A stretch of 64,000 bases of DNA from Dipylidium caninum (GCA_017562135.1 QEYB01000654.1:310001-374000), one strand, 5' to 3'. Numbered from the stretch's first letter, positions 25,493 through 38,346 are shown. Made by a program: numbers and translations. Notes: generated from the letters alone by a model not told the origin.

Positions 25493-28400
25493 TTCCCCTA
25501 GCCCAAACGGGCTCCGGTCTCGGGCGTCCGCTTCAGCTCTCAACACTGCTAATCATCATCACCAACATAACAACTCCCTCAGCACCTCGTGGTCATCCGC
25601 CACCGCTGCCACCGTTGTCCCGGCGTATCGATCTATTCCGACACCGCGGCGGGCCTTCACCACCGGCACTGCCAAGCGTCAGTCCTCCGGCAATTGGGAG
25701 TCCGCCTCCTCCTCGTCGCCCCCGGCCCCGCCACCGCTTCAAACTCCTCGTGTTTCGCCACCGCGGCGCTCGGCGGTGGTTGCTCTCTGTGTGGAAGCAC
25801 CGCTTTCACGTCTAGCATTTACCGCCTGGTCCTCCTATCAGCAGCCGCACTTTTGTCTTCGCTCCTGTGTCCCGCCCCTTTTTACTGCTTCCACTCTCGC
25901 ACACTCCACCCTCGCGCATTCCGTGGAAGCCTTTTCTGCTCCCCCTGGAAGAGGAGATCTCTACTTGCTCCGAGACTTCCTCTTCGGATAGCAGTTCGCC
26001 CGTCTCGGAAATCGACGTTGCTGACTTCGAGGCAGACGAGCCGGGAGCAGAACTACTTTCAACAGCAGAACTTAACGAGGAACAAAAGCAGGAGGAGCCT
26101 TCATTTGTTCTGCCTTTTCCACCCCCCTCGAGATTCGAATGTCTAGAGATGAGTGCTTCTAGACCACCACCCAGACCCCAACCGAGTCTTGTCGGACCGC
26201 GTAGAGGCTCGGTGGCCTCGCGCGAATCCTCTTATTCACCTCCCGCGGATAGAAATGGTGCTCGTGCGCCTCAGCATGCTCAAAACAACGGGACATCAAT
26301 CGCCGACATGGAGAATTCGGTGCTCTTTCGAAAGCTCGAGGCTGCCGTCGCTAAGGTGGCCGCGGAGCAGCACGATCACGAGCGCAGCCTCCTCCTCCTG
26401 GCCGCCGGCAATCCCCACCGCCTCCTCCTCCCCCAACGCCTCCTCGGCATCGCTTAGCAACCTCCTTAATATGCTGGCTAATGTGGGCTCAGACTACCAA
26501 CTGCTGCGACTGCAGTTGGTCGGCGAGAAGGAGAAGCGAGCGCTGGTTGAGGCCGCCCGAAAACGCATCGCCACCTGCGAGGCGGCCAGTCAGACGGATG
26601 TGCCACAACTGAGTCCCGACGAGACCTGTCCCGTGTGCCACCGAACCGCCCTCGTTGTTAAGAGGGGCGGTGGTGTCAAACGAATAGCTCTTCAACACTT
26701 CCTCCCCACCATGGTGCCGCTCTCGCGCGGTGTCCCCCTGCGTCGTATGCGCTCAGGTCCAATTCTGCAACAGCAGCACTCGTCCACCGGCGGTGGCAGT
26801 CCACAACAGCGATTTTTGTGGCCGGCCAATGGCGAGATTGTGGATGTAGTGGAGACCCTGGCAGAACCGCCCTATCCAGTCTATACACCCTTGTTGGTGC
26901 AAACCACGCCGGTGGAGGTCACCTCGGAGCAGTACTGCGAACGAGCTTGCATCTCCCGTGTGTGCATCCACGGGCCACTGCCTTCTGACGCGAAGCCCCT
27001 CCTGCCCAAAGCGGCACCGAGAGGAGTGGTGGCACCATCGAAAGTGCCCGTCAACAAACCAGCCGAGACGTCAGCTAGGAAGGTTGACTACCTGAAGCCG
27101 CCATCGTCGAAACAGGCGCAAGATCGTGTCAGTGAGGGGAAAGAGGAGGGCAACGAGATCGGCGACGATGACGATGAGGAGGAGGAGGAGGATGACGACG
27201 ACGACGACGACGACGACGAGTCTGTCGAGTCAGACGTGGAGATATCGCGGAAATTGCGACGTCAATTGAGACGTACACAGAAGACGCAGGAGATTAACGC
27301 GGCCATAGTGCAGATGGCTTTGAATCAGCAGAAGAAGGAGGAGGCGGCGGCGGCGGCGGCAGCAGCAGCAGCAGTGGAGACGCAGCCTCAAGCGGGTGGT
27401 GCGATTGATTCGACGACGGCTGAAGGCTCCTCCCGTGTGGCCGAGGCACGTCAACGAGCTAAAATGTTCATTGAACAGCGTAAGCTCCACACACAGCAGC
27501 CTCAGCAGCAGGAGGTGGAAAGTTATGATGGATCGAGCCAGGTGAGGCGGCCTGGGGGCGCCGGGGGGGGAGCACCCTCGGGGGTTGTAGGCACGACTCT
27601 TCCTTGAATAGAAACGTCATCGCCGAGCAGTGCTGACAATGAATCGCGATTTTTCTTTTTTTTCCCCCCCATAACAGCCTCCAGAAGAGGACATCTCATC
27701 GAGAATTCATCCCTTGGACGATGTAGACGGTCACCTCATCTACAGTCCTCGTGAATTCATCCTCGACCGATGTGAGTCCTTCCCCCCCCCCCCCCAAATT
27801 CCCCCTTAATTCTCTCCACCTTCAGAGCATCTACCACCCTCAACCCACTTTCCTCCCTTCCTTCCTTTTAAATTGCTTCCCGCGCTCCTCTCACCCTTTT
27901 ATGCGCCCGAGAGCGGAGCACCGGCCCGACTTTCCTACCGAATATGCTGCTAAAAATGCTTTATTTTCCCTAATCGAGATTCCTTAACACCCCCAGGCAA
28001 CGCCCAACTGTCTACTGCTTAAGTTAACGGATGCGCTGTCGTTTTCGGCCTCATGGAAGGCTACTCTTCCGCGTCTCCTGTCACTTGATCATTGGTTCTT
28101 CTCTCCTCCTCCCTCCTCGTCATGGTGCCATTTTTGCGCCTTTGCGCTTCTTTATTCGAGATTTTTTTCCCCGCATGGATGTGGATGAGGCTGATTTTTG
28201 AAGGGTCTGATGAAAATTGGCATCTGTCTTCTTCCCCTCGCTCTCCCCTCCCCCCTCCCCCTTTCCACTGTCTAACTTGACTGTGTTCCCTGAGCGCTGG
28301 AGGCCATTTCCCCGTCCTCCCCCGTAATTTAAACCTCTTCTTGTCCACCTCTCGGGGCGGAGGATGTGCTCACCCACCCGGACAATTGACCCCCTGATTA

Positions 28401-31400
28401 CTTCCACCATTTGTCCCTTTTCGGCTACTTTAATTTATGTCAAGTGGGGGGGGGGGGCAGAGAAGAGCATTTAAAAGTCATTTTCCACTTGATATTACAC
28501 TTCACCTCTTTCTCTCTCTTTTTTTTCCTCCCTTTTTTCCCATTAGACGAGATTGTCAAGACGCTGGGCGAGGGCACCTTCGGGAAGGTCGTCGAATGCA
28601 TCGACCACCACACGTAAGTGCGTTCGGGTCATGCACACACACACACACAGAAGCACACAGAGGCAGGCACACACACGTGTGTACAGCCCGTGTCCCGTCC
28701 AATCACAGTCGGACGTTGACATGCCCAACTGTCGTCGTCCAAGGTGGGAAAAAAAAGATTAATTCACTGCGATGACGGCGGCGATGGGGAGTGTTCTCCA
28801 TCTGCCTCCTCCCCCTTGGGGACGCCTTCGCCAGCGCCGGGGCTACTCCCGTCGCCCGGTAGTTGTCTGCATGCTCCGTGTGTGGTGGACACGAGGTGGG
28901 CGAGGTGAAGCCCCCATCGGGTCACTTGCACCATCTCTGCTTTCCCCGCTGCCCCAATTACACTTGGATGTAACTACACACTTGTGGGGAAAAGGGCTTT
29001 TTCCCCGCCTCATTTTGGTTGTTTTTTAAGCCCCCGGAGACAGTCTGGCGGTGGTTGACCGCTCGCAGTGGCGTTAGAGGGGGGGGGGGGGACGACGTCT
29101 GAGCTGTCCGTGTGTCGAGGCGACACTCGAGTGACGGGCTGCCGAGCTCTTCTCGGTCGCCTTCTTGGAGCATCCGAGAGGCGAAGTTACCGTGGCGCCT
29201 TGGAACCTCTGAAACGAGCGCTTTTTCGTCCAGTCTCTCTATTCAACTGCAACCGAACGAGATGCACTGCTACCTGTGTTTATAAGATCGAAGGGCACTC
29301 TTCTGGCTCACCTTTTTTTTTAACGAAAATCTTCGTGTTTACAGCCTACTTTTTTTATTTTATTCCCTTGTTTTTGCGAGTTCAAATTGTCTTGTGACGC
29401 AGCAGAACAGGCCTCGAGAAGTGCTTGGCGAGGCATTCGACGCTGGATCTACCAGCAGAAAGAATGCCTCCCCACGACTTCCCTCCGACAAGTTGAATAT
29501 CGTCAAGGCGCCTCGTCGCGAGGGAGGAGTTGAGGACGACGACTGTGGAATAATCTGATCCACACACACACACACACACACCGAGAAATAATTGTGAATT
29601 TGCCTGTAAAGTGGGAATTCACCACGCGAGGCCACGACTGTGTTGTCACCCTCGACATGTGCTACAATGAGTGCTAAGGTGGAAGAAGGAAAAAAAGAAA
29701 GTCGCGTTGGCCTCGTATTATGCCCCGAGCGAAGGAACAACTGACGCAGTGACAGACGACCGAGCGACGACCGCATGGCGGCTCGACGAATTAACTAATC
29801 TTTTCTGCAGGAGGACATTTCACCTCCACTGCCTCCTCCTCCTCCTCCTCCTCCTCGTCTCCTCCTTCTGCTTCTGCTCCTTCTCCTTCTCGTCTTCTCT
29901 TCCTTCTTCCGCTCCTTCCCTTCCTTCTCCTTCTCTTCCTTCTCCTCCTCCTCCTTCCTCCTTCTCTTCCTTCTTCTTCTACGCGTCCACTTGATGTATT
30001 CCATCGGCAGAGCGATTTATTTTGCGAATTATTTTTTCTTAGAGAACAGAAAAAAGCGATGGTTACCAAAATGATGTTATGAAAGGCGTTGAATCGTTTA
30101 CTTACTCTGAGTGGAGATTTTTTCCCCTTTAAGGAGGCTTATACCACTCGCTCAGCCCGTTGGCAGAAGGTCGCAGAGATGAAATTTTACCAAACCTGAA
30201 TTTTGTCTCCTTTTTTTTTCAATAAAATGTTTAAAAATTGGAGGGATACGAGAGCCTGTGTAATTTATTTTTATCTTTGTACTTTTCCAACCACGTGATT
30301 GGTCGGCCCCTTTTGTCTGTCCGTCCGTCCGCCGGTCGGTTGGGTCGAGTGTCCCCGCGTGAGCCCAAAAAAGGCAAAAAGGGGCAAGACGCTGTGGACG
30401 GACGGAAGAGACGCCTCCTCCCGCCCTCAGCCTCGGGTCGGGGGGGGGCGGGGGGGGAGAAGGGGAGGGGAGCGGAGAGGGCAACACAAGTCGTCAATCC
30501 GCTTTATCATCGCCTTTTTTTTCCCTTTTTTCATTCTCTTACCAGGGACACACGAATCGCCCTGAAGATTATAAAAAATGTGGACAAGTACAGGGAGGCG
30601 GCAATGTTGGAGATCAACGTCCTCAACTTCCTGCGTGATCGCGATCCCAACGATGAGTAGTGAGTCCTCCTCCGCCCCCACCGCCCCACTTGACCTCGTA
30701 CTCACGCTGAAATGCCGCTTTTGTTTTCTCGCCCCTCCCCCCTTCTCCCTCCCTCCAGCCTCTGTGTCAGACTGCTCGACTGGTTCGACTACTTCGGGCA
30801 CATCTGTCTCGCTTTCGACATCCTCGGTCTTTCAGTGTTCGACTTTCTGGTTAGTCGGCCGCTTCTCTCCCCCCTCCCTCATAATTAAACAGTAATGCTG
30901 GCGTCTCCTTTTTCTCTCCCCTTTTTTATTTGTTTATTTATTTATTTTTTGACCATAACTTTTATAATTAACTTGGAGACGCGAGTCGCGTCATCCACAC
31001 GCCGCCTTCCGCTCTCTCATGTGGTCTGTGACACTGTCGAGAAGACGGGTGGAGGGCGGACCTCCCCCCCCCCTCCTCCCTTCCCCTCCCCTTTTGATAT
31101 CATCTGCGGCAGCGACCCGCGTCGTCCTCCCAGGCCGGTGGGATGATGGCCGTCTTCCTTCGTGCCGCCCAGACGTTGGAATAACAGGCCAAACAGTAAA
31201 AAAAAGCGCTCCATGACACATTGACAGACCAGACGCATTTGTAGGTCTCGGGTAAGCTTTGGCCAAATTTTCGGTTGGTTGCGTCGAGATCCGCCTCCTT
31301 CTCGCTTTTCCCCGCTGCCGGGTGACTGATGTGCCCGCGCTCTCCCAGTAGACGCCAAATTTATCAGCCTTTTTTGTCTCCTTCTCCTGGGCAGAAGGAG

Positions 31401-33145
31401 AACAACTACGTGGGCTACCCGATAGAGCACGTGCGCCACATCAGCTACCAACTCTGCCACGCGGTCCGTTTCATGCACGACAATCAGTTGACACACACTG
31501 ACCTCAAACCGGAGAACATCCTCTTCAATCGCTCCGACTACATCTCCGTGCACAATCGGAAGAAACGACGCTACGATCGCATTGTCAAGTGCTCCGATGT
31601 GCGTCTCATCGACTTCGGCTCGGCCACCTTCGACTACGACCACCACTCACCATCGTCTCCACCCGCCACTACCGCGCGCCTGAGGTCATCCTGGGTCGGT
31701 TGTTCCCCCTTTCATCTCCCTCTGTCTCTCCTCCCGCCCCCCTTGCGCCTCTTCCCTCCCTGCCCCGCCCCTCCCCCCGCCCGTATAACCTGTGATGGCG
31801 TCCCGTTTAGAGCTCGGCTGGTCCCAACCCTGCGACGTATGGTCCATCGGATGTATCATCTTCGAGCTCTACACCGGCTACACCCTCTTTCAGGCGAGTT
31901 CCTGCGCTTTTATCTTTCTTTTTCTTCTTGTTTTTTTTTTTCTTTTAAATACGGACAGTTGGAAGGACGGAGGTTGGGCTTTGCCACTGCTTGAATAACA
32001 ATTTTTTTTGAGTTGAGTGACAATTCGTGTCGCATTTGTAGACTCACGACAACCGGGAGCACTTGGCGATGATGGAGCGAACCCTCGGCCACATTCCCTA
32101 CCGAATGACTCGTAAATCACGGTAGGTGTCCTCCTCCCCCCGCCCCCCCACCCCACGCCCCCGCCTTTTGTCCCCACCCCACCGGGCTTCGAGGCGTGGA
32201 GCGAACGAGTTCCCCTCTGCCCCGTTTGGTGGGCAAATCACGAGTTGATCCACTTCATGCGACGCCTGACACATCCGAGGGGGCGGACGCCCGGGCGGGG
32301 GCGGAGGGGGGGGGAGTGGGGCGCGCCGGCAGTCGGAACGAGTTTTGTCCGTGTCAACACGGGCCCACAACGCGGACAGCGCCGCCGCCGCCGCCTCCCC
32401 TGCGAGGCTTGCTTGGCGCTTCGGGGGTTTATTTAACCGCAATCTATTTAATCATAAGAGAAGAAAAAAAAAAGAATTATTGTCCTTGAATCTCTCTTTC
32501 TCTCTGGCTCGCCTGATGAAATAGGCGTATTTACTGTCGCATGGGGAGTTTATTTTTGTCAATCTTGCGGTGGAATACTACTGAACAAGTAGTAAGTAGG
32601 TCCTACTTTTAATCACGGGCATACCCACTGTGGTTCTTTTCATCTCCGCACTTATTACAACACAAGATACACGCCCCGTGAGAAGGCTTTTCCCCTCCTC
32701 CCCTTTCCAGCCCCCAAATCAACAGCCGTCGCCCCCCCTTCCCCTCCTTCCTGCCCCCACGTTGCAGTCGAGGCTTCATTAGAGTTTTCGACGAAATTGG
32801 ACTGTTTTGAAAATCTTGACATTATAACTGCAACCAAACCACCGAGTCGCCCACATGTTGTGCGTGGGATTCGCCAAATTAGTAGTATCGCGAGAGGAGC
32901 ACTATTGTGAGGGGGGGGGGCGGGGGGGCTCATTTGCACGGGGGAGGGTGTCGGTAGACGTGTGATGTCCCCTCCTGGCTCACGCCTTCTCTCTCCCCTA
33001 CCGCCCCCTCAGCACGGGCTTCTTCTACCACGGCCGGTTGGATTGGGATTTCTACAGCCCCGAGGGGCGTTACGTCCGCGAGAACTGCCGACCCCTCCTC
33101 GTGAGTGCCTCGCACGCACTCCTCTGTCGCCCCCGCCTTGCCTCC

Positions 33146-33183
<38 letters not shown>

Positions 33184-33885
33184 GCTACACCATCCTATTT
33201 CAATGCATTGTGTATGTATGTACGTGTGTGTGTGTTTGTTTGCTTGTTTTGCATGCCAGGCGCTCCAACTACTTTTGTCCCCGCACCGGCCTTGTGCAAC
33301 AACTCTCTGCACCCTCCCAGAAGCGCCTTCTCGTCTGCAGACCCCTCCTGGTACGTGCACACCTACTCTTTTTACCAAGTAACCTTAGCATCTACGGCCT
33401 CTGGCTCTCTGCATGTGTCTCTCCTCCTCCTGTTTAATGACTAAAAGGAGGTAACGGAGGCCACAGACACCAAATGCCAACCATGTTTTATAACTTTGAC
33501 GCATGGCAGTGTCGCATCGCTTAGTGTGTGCTCTCCGTCGTGAGTTTGCAGGGCAAAATAACATATTTCATCTGCCCTTCTTAAGCGGTATTGCAAAGAA
33601 GAGAGTCAGGATACCCTGGATATGTTTGATCTCATCTCGAAAATGTTGGAATACGACCCGGCAGATCGGATTTGCTTAGCGGCAGCGATGTCACACCCCT
33701 TTTTCTTGCGCATCCCCTCGAATCAGCGCCTTAACTACCGTTATCACCCGCCCCACCTGCCACCGCCGCCACCACCATCGAGTCAGCAACAGCAACAGTC
33801 AGCGGAGGGTGGTGGTGAGACAAACGGCAACGCAGAGGGCGCACGCCGAAAGGTCTCAGCCTCCGCAAGTGGCGCCGTGCGATGA
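25493..33885 (+). CDS. CLK: LAMMER/CLK dual-specificity protein kinase: acidic linker and kinase domain
   Basis: Exons: 25493-25775, about 25957-27541, 27678-27771, 28547-28613, 30546-30659, 30759-30849, 31395-31694, 31811-31893, 32042-32121, 33013-33100 and 33586-33885 (stop TGA). The enzyme phosphorylates SR splicing factors in the nucleus. Visible kinase features: DGHLIY entry, glycine loop [11 protein letters not shown], lysine in [11 protein letters not shown], catalytic [20 protein letters not shown], activation segment [29 protein letters not shown] and the signature EHLAMMER. The long exon before it has a coiled stretch, a CPVC motif, a run of about twenty Asp/Glu and poly-Ala/Gln. 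Two frame breaks: one surplus base in a C run near 26413-26434, and one missing base at 31647-31649 between HHS and TIVSTRHY. The intron after 31893 uses a GC donor. The C-terminal tail has poly-Pro and Gln runs. Confidence 0.93.
33150..33179. repeat. (CT)n microsatellite
   Basis: Perfect CT run in the last intron of the kinase gene. Confidence 0.85.
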
Positions 33886-34371
33886 ACAATCCGACTTTCC
33901 TCCCTCCGCCTTCTCCTCCTTTTGTAATGCTCACTACCGCCCCCCACGCCCGTCCTTTGCCCCCTCCCCCTCGTCCCCTCTCCCCTACCTCCTCTCAGCC
34001 ACCGCGACCATGATTACGACCACCACTGTAATTGTGATGTCATTGATTGATTGAAGACACGCTTATATCCTTGTGCTACTACTTTCTGTCTCCTCGCCGT
34101 CCTCCTCCCCTGCGCCTTTCGTGCCCTCAGGCTCATTTGGACGGACTGGTATATTTGTTAGAAAAGAATTATGGTAGAAGTTAAGTGGTTTTCTGTCTAC
34201 TTGGCTCGCCTCAAATGGCGTATCGACGAATTGCCGCGAGGAGGGAGCAGCTGTGGTGCTCTGGCCCCCGTCGAGGTGATTATTCATCGCGTGGATGGTA
34301 CCGATTGACGTGGTTGGCGGAAGATAATCTCATAAAAAGTCTATGATGCAGTTGACACTTCACCAGTTGAT

Positions 34372-34912
34372 TTATTTGTACACAAAATGCATGAAAAATA
34401 GACAAAGGAGGATGCAGCGCCACGGCAAAAGTCGCATTGATGGATTCTAGTTGGGGTAGAAAAGACAATAAAGTCTCAAGGTGTATCGCAGAAACTCACC
34501 TCGACAAGGTAGTTGCAATTATCACTATGGCAACAGGATGCACAAGTCCAATCCCGTAAACCGTTAACAAAGCAGCGGTTGCGAAAGAACTCTTTTTGAT
34601 TCTCACAATCCATTTTCGTTGTACAGCCCTTTGACACGAAAGGTCGCCTTTCAGACAGGACAGTCCAAAATGGTGGTGCTGTATCCTCTTTAGATAATGT
34701 GTTAAAAATTACTAGTATATTGGACGAAGGAAATGCACGCATCTTGGGAGACATGACAAGTGCGCCTGACATTAATGCATGCGTCGGTGTTGCTTTCAAC
34801 ATTGCTGCACTCATAACAGTCAAGCGCTTTTAAGTAAGTTCATTAATCTCAGGTTACCCATACTTGCTTCGTGTAAAGTTTGGAGAAGTACTAACAGCAG
34901 AGGAAACCGCAT
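34372..34912 (-). CDS. Ly6/uPAR (CD59-like) GPI-anchored three-finger protein
   Basis: Four small minus-strand exons: 34912-34864, 34826-34713 (or 34722), 34687 (or 34685)-34500 and 34446-34372, about 135-141 residues. Exon 1 is a signal peptide (MRFPLLLVLLQTLHEA). Exon 2 opens with LDCYECSN, the canonical start of a Ly6 domain, with further Cys in the usual order. Exon 3 gives SKGCTTKMDC and ends CASCCHSDNCN, the diagnostic CC-x(3)-NCN end. Exon 4 is a hydrophobic tail (WRCILLCLFFMHFVYK), as expected for a GPI signal. The product should be a surface protein. The introns are 37, 25 or 40, and 53 bases. For the second, the GTAATT donor gives 25 bases, while a GTCCAA donor gives 40 bases and a more typical Cys spacing. 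AATAAA overlaps the TAA stop. Confidence 0.85.
34467..34472 (+). terminator. AATAAA, candidate polyadenylation signal of the kinase gene
   Basis: Plus-strand AATAAA about 580 bases after the kinase stop codon. It lies inside the last intron of the antisense Ly6 gene, so the two transcripts would overlap tail to tail. Confidence 0.4.
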
Positions 34913-36228
34913 TGTCACATTCAAATTTCATTTATTTATTATATATGGTTTTGTGACAAATTCAAAGTAGACAAGGTCAGATTCAGCTATCAATATTTTT
35001 TGCTTATAGCCGCATATATGTAAATATTTAGGCAGGGATGATGATGTTTTAAATTGATATTCGCAACGGTTTTCACTTTTTGGGTCGATGTATCTGCGAA
35101 GAGTTATTTGTCTCACATGGCCTACAAGAATTTATCGTTACATTCAAGTTCAGAAACCTCATTCATTCGCTTAAGCAATTAGAAACTAAGAAGTCATTCT
35201 ATCTATTATTATTTCCTCAATAAGTTGCTACTATTTTTGCGCTCCAGAAATTTTGTCGTGTCACCCCGCAGTATGTGAAAAAGAGGGTAAACTTCTTGTT
35301 TCTTACACAGCTAGTTCAAAAAAAATGCTTTACCACTCGACCTTTTTTGTTCGGGCCGCTGGAATTATCGTCGTGATATATACGAACTGGTAAATGCAAT
35401 CGTCGCATACTTGCGACTGCAAGTTCAGAGAGGCATATACATTTTGATTCATCCGCAAGTGCCAATGACTACCGCATGCAGTTTACAATATACTAAATCC
35501 TTCCTTTTATTTTGAGTGCACTAAGGTGCAATGCGGTGATGTCCGTGTTTCTACTTTCTCCAGAAATACCAGTGTTCCATTCAGCCTGTTCTGGACTTTC
35601 ACTCATTTCCAAACAGGCAGCATTTCGAGATAACTGTGTAGTTTGATATACCACTGATATTCCTGGTGTAATGAGGCGGAGAGCCGGGTAGACATTCTCT
35701 CAATCCACATGAACACTTGGGACGTTTCGACAGATGTAAATTCCCTTAATCAAATTAACACCTTCTTCCGATTGGCTAAAACTGCTCTTCCCTCTTAAGT
35801 GAGGCTCACAAGAGTACATCGGTTTGCCAGTCGCAATATTCCTTCTTCTCATCCACAATTTCCCGAAACAATTCTCTCACAGTTCCCCACATGCACAGGA
35901 AGCCACTCCCAAATGAGGCTTTTAATGCAACTCACACAAGGGCTATCGTAAATGCAGCGTGTTCTCGTGTACTGACAAACACACGCACACACACACACAG
36001 GAGACGCACATCAGGATAGATGGAGAAGTGTTTGGGCAGATATGCTTGCAGATCTGCCTCTTCGTCTCGCATGGTACAAAAGGAAAATCAAAAGGCATCA
36101 TTCATGTCCTCACTGCAGAGGAGGCGAAGGGATGCAACACATGGCACGGCAGGGCAGAGCAGGGCAGTGGAGGGCAGGACAGGTCGGAGTGGGGGGAAGA
36201 AGTCACGAGAACGTAGGGTGCAGAGGCC
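34913..36228. other. Intergenic, mostly empty
   Basis: A minus-strand open stretch at 34928-35116 following an AG has a faint CUB-like look (a Cys, then ICGYKQKILIAESDLVYFEF), but it ends in a stop 16 bases before the Ly6 start and is not called. A short CA run sits near 35979-35998. The 3' UTR of the minus-strand tubulin should lie at the high-coordinate end. Confidence 0.4.
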
Positions 36229-38346
36229 CTAGCATTCGCAGTCATCATCGTCGTTGTCCTCCTGGACGCATCCACCGTGTTTACCGAAGATGTCGTCGAG
36301 ACCACAAGTGAACATGTCCTGGGCGCCGCAAATATCTTCCTCCTCCTCTTCCTCCTCTTGGCGACACGGGTTGTTGAAGCGTTTGTCAACTATCGGAGGC
36401 TCCGCGCATTCCGCGCCCGTCTTGAAACAGTCTGTAGGCGAGCAGAGGAGGCGATGCTTAGATCCGGTCGCGCATGCCCTGACGCCAGTGTCTACACAAC
36501 CCCCTTTTAGGCATTTTCCCGACCTGCGGAGGCGAATGTCGGCCTAATCTCTCGCCCCCAGGCGGCTAACGATCGGGAACCTGCTCTTGTTGAGGCGTCC
36601 GGACAAAAGCCAATTGGTCGGTGAAACAAAATTTACCAAGTCACCGACCTACCAGCCTAATCACTACGAGCCGACTCGAGTGAAGACGGCGGGGCGACCT
36701 ACTTTCAATGAAGATGTAGTCGTTCATGATGGCCTGCACGTCTTCGGCGCACTCGCAGAACTCAGCTTCCTCCATACCCTCCTGGAGGAACCAGTGGACG
36801 AAGGCCTTCTTGGCGAGGAGGGTGTTGAAGCGGTGGAGGATGCACTTGAGCGGCTCCACCACCAGAGTGGAATTGTAGATGGCGGTCAACTGGCGACAGG
36901 TTCTGCCCATGCCGCTTTGTTTCACAACCGCGGGTGGTCGCTCCACCACGCCCACCTTGAAGCCGGTGGGACACCAGTCGACCAGCCCCACAATGGAGCG
37001 TTTCTTGAAGATTTCAATGCTGTCCGTAATCTCTTTCACCGGCACGTCGCCGCGATAGAGCAGGGCGCACGCCATCATCACGGAATTCCGCGGATCGCAC
37101 ATATTCATCTGATTCTCCTTCTCGAAGCACTTCAACGTCAACTCGGGCACGGTGAATGCTGCAACGGCGAAAAATGTCACATCCGAGGGGGATTTGCCCC
37201 TCCCTCCTCGGCGGGGGGATGGGCGGGCGGGAAATCCGCCCGACTGGGGTGGGGTTTACCTTCGTGCGACATCACATCGGCGGTGCAGAGCGGCGCGATG
37301 CCCAGTTGGAGGTAGCGGAGACGCGGGAAGGGCACCAGGTTGGTCTGCAACTGCAGCAGCGTGGCGGTCACCGGCCCCTCGTGGCGCAGGGTGGCGGTGA
37401 AGCCGCTGGTGGCCTGTGCAATGACCCGGTTGAGGTGGGAAAACGCGGGCCGCTCGATGCCCAACTTCTTGGTGCAGATGCCCGTGAGGGCCTCGTTCTC
37501 GCAGAGCACCGAGAAGGTGCTAATCTCGTCCAGGGTGCTGCAACACAGGATGGCATTGTAGGGCTCCACCACACAACAGGACTTCTGGTGGTCGGGGAAG
37601 ACGGCGATCTCGATTTTGGGCACCTTCAAGAACTCCGTGTCGAGTAGTTCGCCAATACCTGCAACGCGAGGAGGAAGACAAGCCGAGAAGCATGCGGGCC
37701 GAGCGCCCCGCCCCGCCCCGCCCCGCGGGGCGGCGACGCCTCACTGCACTTACGACAGGCGGTGCCGCCGCCGGTCCCGCCACCGTAGGAGTGGTGGAAG
37801 AGAATGGCCTGCAGGAAGTCGGTGTGCTCCACCTCCTTGCGGATGGAGTTGATGGACGCGTCGACCAGCACCTGGGGCACCCCGTAGTAGCCACGGCCAA
37901 AGTTGTTCGCCATGTCCTCCAACCCGCTGATCAGACCGCGCGGATTAAACATGGTCCGGTAGAGGCCGCAGCGAATTTCGTCTAGACGGAGGAAATGCGA
38001 CCAGCGTCTCGGTCATGCGAAAAGGGAGGTAGCGGGGGGAGGGGGTGGTGTGCGCCACTCGGAGGCGGAGAAACCTCGAGGGTGGCTGGAAGTCGGGGGG
38101 CGGGACAAAAGACGCACCAACCACGGTGGGTTCCGTGTCAATGATGGCAGTACGCGGCACGTAGCGATCCTTGTTGTCGACCATGAAGAAGACATTGCCC
38201 GACTGCTTGTCGTAGTCGGTCTCCGCCGACGGGTCAATCAGCATTCCGTCGGGACCGACGCCGTGTTCCACAGCCATCAACTCCCACACGGCCTGGGAGA
38301 CCTGGGTCCCGCACTGGCCCACGAACACGCTTATCACCTCGCCGAG
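36229..38346 (-). CDS. Divergent alpha-tubulin-like protein with Cys-rich acidic tail
   Basis: Five exons: 38346-38118, 37981-37754, 37658-37260, 37158-36703 and 36431-36229, about 504 residues against roughly 450 for alpha-tubulins. Alpha-type landmarks: VFVGQCGTQV, GGGTGGG (canonical GGGTGSG), VEPYNAIL, QTNLVPFPR, MCDPR, ALLYRGDV, VDWCPTGFKVG, FVHWFLQEGMEEAEF. It would pair with beta-tubulin and bind GTP. Departures: no Lys at the K40 position, Glu254 replaced by Gln (codon 37353-37351), Asp251 replaced by Thr, and no EEY end. The last exon encodes a tail of about 67 residues with nine Cys, a Glu run and the end DDDDCEC. The first exon found starts in phase 0 with LGEVIS and no ATG, so the start codon is in an unseen upstream exon (many vertebrate alpha-tubulin genes have an intron just after the ATG) or comes from a spliced leader. 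It lies head to head with the related gene at 41.6 kb. Confidence 0.88.

Noticed and set aside
24254..25815. Two long overlapping plus-strand open frames of more than 380 codons
   Set aside because: They stay open because GT/CA dinucleotide repeats contain no stops; real coding stretches inside them are bounded by splice sites and change frame.
34928..35116. CUB-like minus-strand stretch
   Set aside because: Only a faint half-domain resemblance, a stop before the domain would end, and no partner exon found.
36587..37852. Long plus-strand open frames over the minus-strand tubulin
   Set aside because: Antisense shadows of GC-rich tubulin exons; the minus strand carries the conserved tubulin sequence.
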